From positions 1-11,714 of the forward strand of contig JAGGDZ010000089.1 in the NCBI GenBank assembly GCA_024648655.1: a stretch of DNA of 11,714 bases, read 5' to 3'. The notes under the pieces were generated by a model. That model was given only the letters and a program-made list of their open reading frames with translations, was not told the origin of the DNA and ran no database searches. A program made the translations under genes and the position numbers. This document shows positions 5,985 through 11,714 of the stretch, one piece after another. This DNA is from Chloroflexota bacterium. Its GTDB lineage: Bacteria; Chloroflexota; Dehalococcoidia; Lucifugimonadales; JADFKI01. Numbering within the stretch: the stretch's first letter is position 1; each line of letters opens with the position of its first letter.

Positions 5985-6868
5985 TTGGTCGAAACAATTA
6001 CGCAGCGGGGAAGACCCAGCAGGTCGGCGGAGTATGCGATGTCTGCGTTGGGGAACTGTGCCCTCGCCATTTCAGTTGTCGCCGCGGTCTGCTCAGGGGA
6101 AATCTCGATAAGAATGCTGCCGCCTGCATTCAGTTTCGCCGGGGCTTGCTCCAGCAGTCGGTTGATGACTTCCAAGCCTTCATTGCCGCCGTCAAGAGCG
6201 AGGGGCGGTTCGCTACGGACTTCCGGGGCTAACTGTGGCAGCAGGTCGCTACTGATGTAGGGCGGGTTGGAGACTATCAGGTCAACCGGCAGGGAAAGCG
6301 GCGCAAGCAGGTCACCTTTGAGGAGCGTGATTCTGTCAGCAACTCCGTGCTTGCAGCGGTTGAGGTTCGCTATTTCCAGCGCTTCTGTGGAGCAGTCCGT
6401 TGCGTACACCTGAGCGCTTGGCAGATTAACGGCGACGGATACGGCGATTGCGCCGCTGCCCGTGCCGATGTCGGCGACCGATATGTTTGCTTCACTGTCC
6501 TCAACGGCGAATCTCAGCGCTTCGTCAACGAGTAACTCCGTTTCCTGCCGGGGAATAAGGACGGCCGGCGTTACGCAAAAGTCCAAGCCGTAGAATTCTC
6601 GCTGTCCAGTGATGTAGGCAAGTGGCTCGTGGCTGATTCGGCGCTCAGCGAGTGATAGAGCGCATTCTATGTTCTGGGCGCTTACGGTTTCGCCGAGGCA
6701 GGCATAGAAGCGGGCACGGTCGTACCTGAGGATGTGCCTCAGCAGGACTTCGGCTTCGAGAGTGCTGTCCGAGATGCTATGCCCTTCCAATGTCTCAGAT
6801 ATGCGGAGAGCAACTTGCCGGAGGGTTAAGGGAATTGGCGGGTCGTTCTGTATTTCATCACCCCCCAT
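5981..6868 (-). CDS. prmC: release factor glutamine methyltransferase PrmC (HemK)
   Basis: S-adenosylmethionine-dependent enzyme that N5-methylates the glutamine of the GGQ loop of release factors, whose gene prfA lies directly upstream on the same strand. Its 295 residues match the family. An N-terminal helical domain (about 15-75) binds the factor. Then come EPLAYITGQREFYG (81-94), the conserved PRQETE (106-111), the SAM-binding DIGTGSG (133-139), and NPPY (201-204), the signature of N-methylation of planar amide or amino groups. The last residues run into the shared terminator stem. The ATG has only an AGG right before it, and no other start codon fits the family N-terminus better. The 194-nt gap to prfA is long for an operon, so a separate promoter is possible. 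Confidence 0.95.
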   Translation of the reverse strand: MGGDEIQNDPPIPLTLRQVALRISETLEGHSISDSTLEAEVLLRHILRYDRARFYACLGETVSAQNIECALSLAERRISHEPLAYITGQREFYGLDFCVTPAVLIPRQETELLVDEALRFAVEDSEANISVADIGTGSGAIAVSVAVNLPSAQVYATDCSTEALEIANLNRCKHGVADRITLLKGDLLAPLSLPVDLIVSNPPYISSDLLPQLAPEVRSEPPLALDGGNEGLEVINRLLEQAPAKLNAGGSILIEISPEQTAATTEMARAQFPNADIAYSADLLGLPRCVIVSTK

Positions 6869-7062
6869 CCTGAATTCACCCGTCGAGGGTATTCAGGCCC
6901 GTCGAGGCTTATCAGGGGTAGGTACGTGTTCTTGAGAGTTTGACAGTTTTTAGTCAGACTGCTGGCATTAGGACAAAACTTTCATTGAGAGCGTCTGAAG
7001 CACGTGATCAAACACCTTATACCTACTCTTATCAGCCCTCGATGAGGGAAGGGTTCCGGCGA
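6869..7062. other. prfA-prmC intergenic region with small repeats
   Basis: No ORF or RNA gene is recognised. It holds the 19-bp tandem pair listed separately. A small hairpin lies 15 nt past the prfA stop on that strand (CCCTC-3-GAGGG, 7036-7048) with no T run, so it is at best a weak terminator. The 8-mer CTTATCAG occurs twice (6908-6915 and 7028-7035), and a 7-bp inverted pair is formed by GTAGGTA (6918-6924) and TACCTAC (7019-7025). No clear prmC promoter was found. Confidence 0.4.
6879..6916. repeat. two adjacent imperfect 19-bp repeats upstream of prmC
   Basis: CCCGTCGAGGGTATTCAGG (6879-6897) is followed directly by CCCGTCGAGGCTTATCAGG (6898-6916), identical at 16 of 19 positions. They end about 10 nt upstream of the prmC ATG, so they would lie in its leader. 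They could bind a regulator, form RNA structure near the start, or be a simple duplication. Confidence 0.6.
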
Positions 7063-8136
7063 TCAGGCGCTGCCTGCCAGGGCTTCCGCCTGCTCCTGCT
7101 GAACCAAGGCGTCGATAAACTGGTCGATGTCGCCGTCGAGGATGCTTTCCAGATTGTAGCTGGAGATGTTGACGCGGTGGTCGGTTACGCGACCTTGAGG
7201 GAAGTTGTATGTGCGGACGCGCTGCGAGCGGTCGCCGCTGCCGACTTGGGAGCGGCGATTGGCTGATATTTCTTGATGCTGGCGCTCTATCTCACGTGCA
7301 AAGAGGCGCGAGCGCAGGACGGACATAGCCTTTTCACGGTTTTTGAGCTGGGAGCGCTCGTCCTGGCAAGTGGCTACGATGCCGGTCGGCACGTGAGTGA
7401 TACGAACGGCAGTCTCGACTTTCTGCACGTTCTGGCCGCCATGTCCGCCGGCGCGGAAGATGTCGATGTCGAGGTCTTCAGGCTTGATGTCGATGTCCAC
7501 TTCTTCGGCTTCAGGGAGTACGGCGACGGTAGCGGCAGATGTGTGAATGCGCCCGCTGGACTCGGTTACGGGGACGCGCTGCACCCGATGACCGCCGCTC
7601 TCGTGTTTGAGGCGGCTGTATGCGCCGTTGCCGCGCAATTCGAAGACGATTTCCTTGATGGCGCCGAGTCCTGTCTGGTTGATGTCGATAACCTCGGTCT
7701 GCCAGCCGTTGCGCTGGGCGAAGCGGGTGTACATGCGATAAAGGTCGGACGCGAACAGTCCTGCCTCGTCGCCGCCCGTGCCTGCACGAATCTCCAGGAT
7801 AACGTTCTTTTCGTCGTTTGGGTCCTTGGGGATAAGTTCGATGCGGAGGCCTGCTTCGATGCGCTCGATGTCAGCCTGCAATTCCGCCTCTTCTTCTCTG
7901 GCGAGAGCGATCATTTCGGCTTCGGACTCTTCGCGAATAAGGGCGCGAACGTCATCGAGCTGAGTCTGCGCGTTGCGGAATTCGCGTGAAAGCTCCACGA
8001 TTGTTCTTATGCCTGCCTGCTCTTTGGCGAGGACCTGGATGTGGGCGTAGTCAACCGAGACTTCGGGGTCAGCCATGAGGCTATCGAGTTCGTCGTAGCG
8101 GCGCTCTATGGCTTCAAGTCTTTCTTGCATGGTCAT
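7063..8136 (-). CDS. prfA: peptide chain release factor 1 (RF1)
   Basis: Cytosolic translation termination factor for UAA and UAG. The 357-residue length matches RF1. Domain 1 is a charged, helical region (1-105). The codon-recognition motif is Pro-Val-Thr (189-191, in RVPVTESSGRIHTSAATVAVLPE), a PxT tripeptide of RF1 and not the SPF of RF2. The catalytic loop GGHGGQNVQKVETAVRITHVPTG (230-252) holds the GGQ at 233-235. The C-terminal part reads RVTDHRVNISSYNLESILDGDID, as expected. There is no internal frameshift like the one in many RF2 genes. Two in-frame ATGs (8136 and 8130) both lack a clear Shine-Dalgarno; the first is kept. Downstream prmC modifies Q235. The 100-nt gap from hisS holds its own -10-like sequence. 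Confidence 0.97.
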   Translation of the reverse strand: MTMQERLEAIERRYDELDSLMADPEVSVDYAHIQVLAKEQAGIRTIVELSREFRNAQTQLDDVRALIREESEAEMIALAREEEAELQADIERIEAGLRIELIPKDPNDEKNVILEIRAGTGGDEAGLFASDLYRMYTRFAQRNGWQTEVIDINQTGLGAIKEIVFELRGNGAYSRLKHESGGHRVQRVPVTESSGRIHTSAATVAVLPEAEEVDIDIKPEDLDIDIFRAGGHGGQNVQKVETAVRITHVPTGIVATCQDERSQLKNREKAMSVLRSRLFAREIERQHQEISANRRSQVGSGDRSQRVRTYNFPQGRVTDHRVNISSYNLESILDGDIDQFIDALVQQEQAEALAGSA

Positions 8137-8177
8137 TGGGCGTGCTCGCAGTCAGTTCAATGTGTTGTTCGACGTCA

Positions 8178-8186
8178 AGTATATCA
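8178..8186 (-). promoter_or_regulatory. candidate extended -10 promoter for prfA
   Basis: On the - strand TGATATACT gives TG, one base, TATACT in the hisS-prfA gap, with an expected start near 8171 and a leader of about 35 nt. No clear -35. It would allow prfA-prmC to be transcribed apart from hisS. Confidence 0.4.
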
Positions 8187-8236
8187 GACGCCGCAATGGG
8201 GATTGCGTAGTTCGAGAGAAAAGCTAGGACAGTGCC

Positions 8237-9595
8237 TTATACGAGGCGCTGTGTCAGATGCGCGGCCAGCTCCGCTGTCGGCACTACGTACTCCTCGCCG
8301 GCATCCAGGTCGCGGAATTTGATGTGGTCGCGCTCTATGTCCTCCGGAAGCGGTAACACTGCGAACTTGAATCCCTTGCGTGAAGCATACCGCAGTTGCC
8401 TGCCGAGGCGGGCCTGCTCAAAGAATACTTCGGTATTGACATCCGCCGCGCGAAGGGCGCTGGCTAATTCAATCGCGGTTACCAACAGGCTATCGTCGGG
8501 AGTGGTTACGAGGACTTGTGCAACTGAGGCACTACCCGTCTCCACTATGCCCGCCTGCAGCAGCTGCGAGAATAGACGCGTAAGGCCAATGGATATGCCT
8601 ACGCCGGGCATCGCTTTGCGAATGAAGTAGCTGGCAAGGTCGTCGTATCGTCCGCCGGAACAGATGCTGCCAAGTTGGGGGTGGTCATCAAGGCGGGTTT
8701 CGTAAATGGTGCCGGTGTAGTAGTCCAGTCCGCGCACTATTCCGATATCCGCGGAGATGTTTTCGTCCGAAATGCCGAATGCGCCGGCGTACTCAAAAAC
8801 GGCATCCAGCTCGCCAACGCCTGTGCGGAAGCGCTCGCCGCCGTCAGTGGAATTGAGGGAGTGTAGTACGTCCGCCGGGTTGCCACTCAGCTGAACCAGC
8901 GCGAGGATGTCGTCCTGCGTGGCTTTGCCGTTGGGCAGGCTTTCGAGAGTTCGGAGCAGGGGACCTGTGCCCTGTCGCTCGATTTTGTCGGCGTCGCGCA
9001 GAATTGCCGAGGCTTCGCTCTCATCGAACCCCAAATGTTCCAGATAGCCGGTCAGAATCTTGCGATTGCTGATGCGGATGGTGAAGTCTCCGATGTCGAG
9101 GCTGTTGAAAACGGTAGATATAACGGCCGGGATTTCTGCGTCTGCCATGAGGCTTAATTTACCGTCGCCCACGATGTCGATGTCGCACTGGGTGAACTCG
9201 CGGAATCTGCCATGTTGAGGTCTTTCGCCACGCCATACCTTCTGAATCTGGTAGCGGCGGAAGGGGAAGACCAGATTGTTGTTGTGCTGAGCGACGTATC
9301 TTGCAAGCGGCACGGTAAGGTCGAAGTGCAGAGAGTAGTCGCGGGCGTCTTCCCCGGACTGAGGGTGAAGTCCGGTGAGGCTGTATATCTGGCGCTCGGT
9401 TTCCTCGCCGCCCTTCGCCGTGAGTATGGCGTTGCGCTCTACCGCCGGCGTTTCGATTGGGGAAAAGCCGAAGCGCTCAAATGAGGCACGAATCCGATCG
9501 AGCATATTTTGCTCGACGAGGCGCTCGGCAGGCGTCCACTCCGGGAAGCCGCTAATTGGCGAGGGGGTTACCCTGTTAATGCGATCAGCGCACAT
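8237..9595 (-). CDS. hisS: histidyl-tRNA synthetase
   Basis: Class II aminoacyl-tRNA synthetase that charges tRNA-His; cytosolic, usually a homodimer. Its 452 residues cover the catalytic and anticodon-binding domains. Seen: the N-terminal GFPEWTPAERLVEQNMLDRIR (16-36), motif 1 around PIETPAVE (46-53), FDLTVPLARYVA (91-102), motif 2 (FRRYQIQKVWRGERPQHGRFREFTQCD, 112-138) with its catalytic Arg, the histidine-specific RGLDYYTGTIYE (288-299), CSGGRYDDL (312-320), motif 3 GVGISIGLTRL (331-341), and the C-terminal anticodon domain from about 358. The start ATG 9595 has AAGGAG 11 nt upstream, a longer spacing than usual. It is first in the hisS-prfA-prmC series and diverges from an EamA gene. No T-box-like leader was recognised. 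Confidence 0.96.
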   Translation of the reverse strand: MCADRINRVTPSPISGFPEWTPAERLVEQNMLDRIRASFERFGFSPIETPAVERNAILTAKGGEETERQIYSLTGLHPQSGEDARDYSLHFDLTVPLARYVAQHNNNLVFPFRRYQIQKVWRGERPQHGRFREFTQCDIDIVGDGKLSLMADAEIPAVISTVFNSLDIGDFTIRISNRKILTGYLEHLGFDESEASAILRDADKIERQGTGPLLRTLESLPNGKATQDDILALVQLSGNPADVLHSLNSTDGGERFRTGVGELDAVFEYAGAFGISDENISADIGIVRGLDYYTGTIYETRLDDHPQLGSICSGGRYDDLASYFIRKAMPGVGISIGLTRLFSQLLQAGIVETGSASVAQVLVTTPDDSLLVTAIELASALRAADVNTEVFFEQARLGRQLRYASRKGFKFAVLPLPEDIERDHIKFRDLDAGEEYVVPTAELAAHLTQRLV

Positions 9596-9640
9596 TCGTG
9601 TTGACGCTCCTTCGCAGAAAGAAGTTTGACCTTGTACATT

Positions 9641-9660
9641 GCGAATGAATGCGAATGAAT
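9641..9660. repeat. 2 x 10-bp tandem repeat in hisS leader
   Basis: GCGAATGAAT occurs twice without a gap (9641-9650, 9651-9660), just downstream of the hisS -10 on the - strand. It would lie at or just after the transcription start. Confidence 0.7.
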
Positions 9661-9667
9661 TGTAACA
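9659..9667 (-). promoter_or_regulatory. candidate extended -10 promoter for hisS
   Basis: On the - strand TGTTACAAT gives TG, one base, TACAAT (five of six consensus bases). Expected start near 9652, about 57 nt before the hisS ATG. No good -35; that area is taken by the inverted repeat at 9672-9700. Confidence 0.45.
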
Positions 9668-9671
9668 CAGA

Positions 9672-9700
9672 GTCCGGTATCTTCAGGCGGCAAGCCGGAC
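9672..9700. repeat. inverted repeat upstream of the hisS -10
   Basis: GTCCGG (9672-9677) and CCGGAC (9695-9700) are exact inverses 17 nt apart, with an inner CTT/AAG pair. It overlaps the expected -35 area of hisS. It may be an operator or a hairpin; there is no T run to make it a terminator. Confidence 0.5.
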
Positions 9701-9720
9701 AATAATGAGCGCATTCGCTT

Positions 9721-9763
9721 TACCGATACGGTACGTGTGTGCTCTAATGCTTATTGTCATTAG
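9721..9763. promoter_or_regulatory. two small inverted repeats, possible operators
   Basis: TACCG-3-CGGTA (9721-9733) and CTAATG-8-CATTAG (9744-9763, a 20-bp dyad) lie close together in the hisS/EamA gap. Such dyads suit dimeric helix-turn-helix regulators, but arms of 5-6 bp can occur by chance and no regulator gene is in view. Confidence 0.3.
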
Positions 9764-9886
9764 CAGGGACATACTGTTACCGTGCCGCTTGTGGTGTCTA
9801 GGTAAAGGCATTGCCGTTGAACTCAAATCACATACGCACAAATTCATGACTCTGTTCGTTGGAAATATGAGAGTGCGTTCTTCCAT

Positions 9887-9916
9887 ACAAGACGCGACAA
9901 GACGCGACAAGACGCG
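9887..9916. repeat. 3 x 10-bp perfect tandem repeat upstream of EamA gene
   Basis: ACAAGACGCG is repeated three times exactly, with no gap (9887-9896, 9897-9906, 9907-9916), ending 34 nt before the TTG start of the EamA gene. The 10-bp period is about one helical turn, so the copies would face the same side of the DNA. Confidence 0.85.
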
Positions 9917-9950
9917 CTGCCCGTCCATTGGGCGAGGGAGCGACATTTAG

Positions 9951-10886
9951 TTGAGTAGTTCCGACGAAGAGATACGCCGCCCCGCAGGACTGATTCCCAG
10001 CGGATTCGCGCTACTTCTGGCAACGATGTGGGGTGGCAACAACGTCAGCCTTAAGGCGTCCCTTGTCCTCGGAGAGCCTATGCAGGTCGGGTGGATGCGG
10101 TTCGTGCTGGGTGGAGCCGTAACACTAGCTTACATGCTTGTGAGGCGAGAATCGTTGTCGGTATCCCGAGACGAAGTCAAACCTCTCCTTACGCTTGGCG
10201 CACTATTCTCCGTGCAGCTCATCATAATGAATGTGGGACAAGACCTTACGTCCGCAGGACACGGCGTGGCGCTGAACTCTACGTTGCCTATATGGACGGC
10301 GACGCTTGCCAGGTTCTTCATTCCGTCGGACAGGCTTACGCTCTGGAAGGGATTCGCGCTGTTTCTATCATACGCGGGCGTGCTCGTGGTCGTGTTGGGG
10401 GATACGGGTGTTGGGCAAGAAGGGGTGACGATACTCGGGGATGTTCTGAGCCTGGTTGCCGCCGGCTTGCTGGGACTTCGCGTAATTCTGCTGTCCAACT
10501 TCGCTCAGAATATGTCCGAAGGTAAGCTGATGCTGGGACAGCTTGCGATTGGGACTGTCCTACTGCTCGCCGGAAGTTATGTATTCGAGAGTCCTGTGTA
10601 CACAGCCGACGCGGGATTCTGGATGGCTTTGGGGTATCAGGGGATCGTGATAGCAGGGTTCGGATTTCTGGGGAATGCATGGCTGGTGAAGCGCTACCTG
10701 CCGTCTTCAATAACCTTCTTCTATTTCGCGCAGCCGATAGCGGGCGTGATTCTTGCTTGGCTCATACTTGGAGAGGACCCGGGGCGCGGACTGATACTTG
10801 GGGTCGTGTTGCTGTGCGCCGGCGCAGCGGCATATAGCTGGGAGTCATACACTGTTGTGAGGAGGGCAAGCCGGAGTCGCGGGTAG
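9951..10886 (+). CDS. EamA/DMT-family permease
   Basis: Inner-membrane permease of the drug/metabolite transporter superfamily, with 311 residues and about ten hydrophobic segments in two EamA repeats (about 19-150 and 163-295). Typical features are the first-helix PSGFALLLATMWGGNNVSLKASL (16-38), the W-x-R-F/L segment (GWMRFVLGG, 47-55), the end of the second repeat (FFYFAQPIAGVILAWLILGEDP, 256-277) with its GE, and a basic cytoplasmic tail (VVRRASRSRG). The substrate is unknown; relatives move amino acids, nucleosides, sugars or drugs. The start is TTG 9951: GAGGGAG about 10 nt upstream supports it, the frame is closed by a stop further up, and it leaves a short charged N-terminus before the first helix. 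It differs clearly from the permease fragment at the left edge. It stands alone on its strand, divergent from hisS. Confidence 0.9.
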   Translation: MSSSDEEIRRPAGLIPSGFALLLATMWGGNNVSLKASLVLGEPMQVGWMRFVLGGAVTLAYMLVRRESLSVSRDEVKPLLTLGALFSVQLIIMNVGQDLTSAGHGVALNSTLPIWTATLARFFIPSDRLTLWKGFALFLSYAGVLVVVLGDTGVGQEGVTILGDVLSLVAAGLLGLRVILLSNFAQNMSEGKLMLGQLAIGTVLLLAGSYVFESPVYTADAGFWMALGYQGIVIAGFGFLGNAWLVKRYLPSSITFFYFAQPIAGVILAWLILGEDPGRGLILGVVLLCAGAAAYSWESYTVVRRASRSRG

Positions 10887-10977
10887 GGGCGATGGCGTGT
10901 CAATCATGTCTGTGTCGTCAATAGAGCCATGTAGTCGGTATTGGCGCAGCGACTAGGTGTTCGAGCGCTAGTGCGTG

Positions 10978-10996
10978 TTGACATTCTGAATGTCAA
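10978..10996. promoter_or_regulatory. perfect 9-1-9 palindrome, possible operator
   Basis: TTGACATTCTGAATGTCAA is a perfect palindrome with a single central base, 92 nt past the EamA stop and 225 nt before the rel ATG. Each arm begins with TTGACA, but no -10 sits 16-18 nt away on either strand. As RNA it could fold into an 8-bp stem with a 3-nt loop, but no T run follows. A dimeric regulator site is the most natural reading. Confidence 0.45.
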
Positions 10997-11139
10997 AGCG
11001 GTTTGCGAAGTTTTGGGGCTGAATATCTTTGCATCCAAAGTGTATCTTTATCCCCCAGCCCATTTGAATGCCCGCCTGCACGGCAAGACGAAGGGCGCGA
11101 TACGGGGCTTTCGATTATTTCTTCGCACACCGCTGCCGA

Positions 11140-11169
11140 TTGTACGATAGAGGTAGGCTAGGATATACT
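11140..11169 (+). promoter_or_regulatory. candidate promoter for rel
   Basis: TATACT (11164-11169) is a good -10; TTGTAC (11140-11145), 18 nt upstream, is a poor -35. Expected start near 11176, about 45 nt before the ATG. Confidence 0.35.
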
Positions 11170-11220
11170 ATAAATGTGAGGTTAGTCTCCATCTGCGGCG
11201 CGTCCCAGGCACTAATAAAT

Positions 11221-11714
11221 ATGGTTGATACTCTTTTAGCCAAAGCGAAATCTTATCTACCGGCGGATAGGCTTGGCGTCATAGGTCAGGCGTACAGTTT
11301 CGCGGCGCAGGCGCACGAAGGTCAGCTGCGAAGATCCGGCGAACCTTTCATCGAACATCCACTTCAGACTGCGCTGTACCTCGCCGACCTGCGGCTTGAC
11401 GCCAACGCCCTTGCGGCCGCTCTGCTGCACGATGTCGTCGAGGACTGCGACGTTTGCCTCGAGGAGATTGAGACGGAGTTCGGCAAGGAAATTGCGGGGA
11501 TGGTCGATGGCGTAACCAAGCTAACCAAGGCGGAGGTTGACGCGGAGGAGGGCAGGAATCGCTTTTTGCTTCGGGGCTCGGAAGTCGATTTGGAACAGGC
11601 GGCAAGCCTCCGGAAGATGCTCGTCACGATGGCTGAGGATATCCGTGTGGTGCTCATCAAGCTGGCTGACCGGCTGCACAATATGCGAACTCTGCACGCG
11701 CTGTCGCCGAACAG
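11221..11714 (+). CDS. rel: Rel/SpoT-type (p)ppGpp synthetase/hydrolase, N-terminal part
   Basis: N-terminal hydrolase domain of a long RelA/SpoT-family protein, which controls the alarmone (p)ppGpp in the stringent response. The frame is open to the right edge: 164 residues are visible, and the synthetase, TGS and ACT parts would lie outside. Seen: AHEGQLRRSGEPFIEHPL (31-48) with R37 and H46, the HD pair in HDVVED (H70, D71, E74, D75), and KLADRLHNMRTL (147-158) with D150 and N154. All metal and substrate residues known from the Streptococcus enzyme are therefore present, and hydrolase activity is expected. The distance from H70 to D150 is 80, against 67 in the Streptococcus and E. coli SpoT proteins, which points to a 13-residue insertion (about 103-125). 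The ATG lacks a clear Shine-Dalgarno; GTG 11176 upstream is in frame but gives no family-like extension. Confidence 0.93.
   Translation, partial: MVDTLLAKAKSYLPADRLGVIGQAYSFAAQAHEGQLRRSGEPFIEHPLQTALYLADLRLDANALAAALLHDVVEDCDVCLEEIETEFGKEIAGMVDGVTKLTKAEVDAEEGRNRFLLRGSEVDLEQAASLRKMLVTMAEDIRVVLIKLADRLHNMRTLHALSPN

Larger units (their letters stand above)
9596..9950. other. divergent hisS/EamA intergenic region, repeat-rich
   Basis: A 355-nt gap with no gene I can support. Reading toward hisS, it holds an extended -10, a 2 x 10-bp tandem repeat in the leader and a GTCCGG/CCGGAC hairpin. Toward the EamA gene it holds two short inverted repeats and a 3 x 10-bp tandem repeat. These are listed separately. 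Short open frames span parts of it on both strands (81 and 87 codons) but have no family likeness, and the + one ends exactly where the EamA start codon begins. Confidence 0.5.
10887..11220. other. intergenic region between EamA gene and rel
   Basis: A 334-nt gap without a supportable gene. A 69-codon open frame from TTG 10941 has no Shine-Dalgarno or family likeness. The gap holds a perfect 19-bp palindrome (10978-10996), a small hairpin CTTTG-4-CAAAG (11027-11040) set inside a GGGCTG/CAGCCC pair (about 11016-11057), and a candidate rel promoter. No tRNA or known riboswitch pattern was recognised, and no terminator for the EamA gene was found. Confidence 0.45.

Noticed and set aside
6940..6945. 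Perfect TTGACA on the + strand in the prfA-prmC gap
   Set aside because: No -10 lies 16-19 nt downstream, and the genes on both sides read the other way.
6918..7025. GTAGGTA/TACCTAC inverted pair, considered as ends of a mobile element between prfA and prmC
   Set aside because: The arms match over only 7 bp, with no target duplication or coding content inside.
7273..7989. A 238-codon open frame on the + strand opposite prfA
   Set aside because: It is antisense to a well-conserved release factor gene and has no family likeness; its length comes from the base composition of prfA.
9705..9950. 81-codon (+) and 87-codon (-, 9683-9946) open frames in the hisS/EamA gap
   Set aside because: No recognisable domain, no good ribosome-binding site, and they run through promoter-like and repeat sequences.
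10921..10975. Possible tRNA, from a GGTGTTCGAGC stretch resembling a T arm
   Set aside because: No matching acceptor, D or anticodon arms could be paired around it.
10941..11150. 69-codon open frame before rel
   Set aside because: TTG start without a Shine-Dalgarno and no family likeness; it runs through the palindrome and the hairpin.

Overview
This is an ordinary-looking chromosomal segment of a bacterium with moderately high GC (roughly 55-58% by eye). It carries housekeeping genes, two DMT-family transporters and a small group of oxidoreductases. The gene content fits Chloroflexota of the Dehalococcoidia/SAR202 type best: a CBS-less GuaB3-type IMP dehydrogenase, a hisS-prfA-prmC series, a long single-chain Rel, an SDR plus CMD-like pair, and a degenerate copy of a GTCATTCTGAGCG-type intergenic repeat. 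That placement is inference from gene content only. No rRNA, tRNA, CRISPR array, transposase or phage gene was seen.

Layout from left to right. (1) On the + strand: the 3' end of an EamA-family permease cut by the window edge, then a short-chain dehydrogenase (583-1338), then a small carboxymuconolactone-decarboxylase-like protein (1408-1716). (2) A degenerate palindromic repeat (1721-1816) fills the gap between converging genes. (3) On the - strand, read right to left from about 4630: queG (epoxyqueuosine reductase, with an in-frame 6 x 12-bp minisatellite), a DUF1643 gene coupled to it by an ATGA overlap, and a D-2-hydroxyacid dehydrogenase. (4) A 182-nt divergent promoter region leads on the + strand into guaB3 (TTG start). 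guaB3 ends at a perfect 14-bp inverted repeat shared with the converging prmC. (5) On the - strand, read right to left from about 9650: hisS, prfA and prmC, a translation-centred series (histidyl-tRNA synthetase, release factor 1, and the methyltransferase that modifies the release-factor GGQ loop). (6) A 355-nt intergenic region rich in small tandem and inverted repeats separates hisS from a divergent, complete EamA permease (9951-10886). (7) A 334-nt gap with a perfect 19-bp palindrome precedes the start of a Rel/SpoT-type (p)ppGpp enzyme, open at the right edge.

The genes join translation (hisS, prfA, prmC, queG), purine nucleotide supply (guaB3) and the stringent response (rel). PrmC acts on the PrfA product, and GTP synthesis feeds (p)ppGpp metabolism. 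The oxidoreductases and EamA permeases have no substrate that can be read from sequence. Most recognisable promoters are of the extended -10 type (TGn followed by TATAAT-, TATACT-, TATATT- or TACAAT-like hexamers) with poor -35 boxes. I found no convincing undescribed multi-gene system. The points most worth a second look are the minisatellite inside queG, the queG-DUF1643 coupling, the 13-residue insertion in the Rel hydrolase domain, the divergent double promoter before guaB3, and the repeat-rich hisS/EamA intergenic region.
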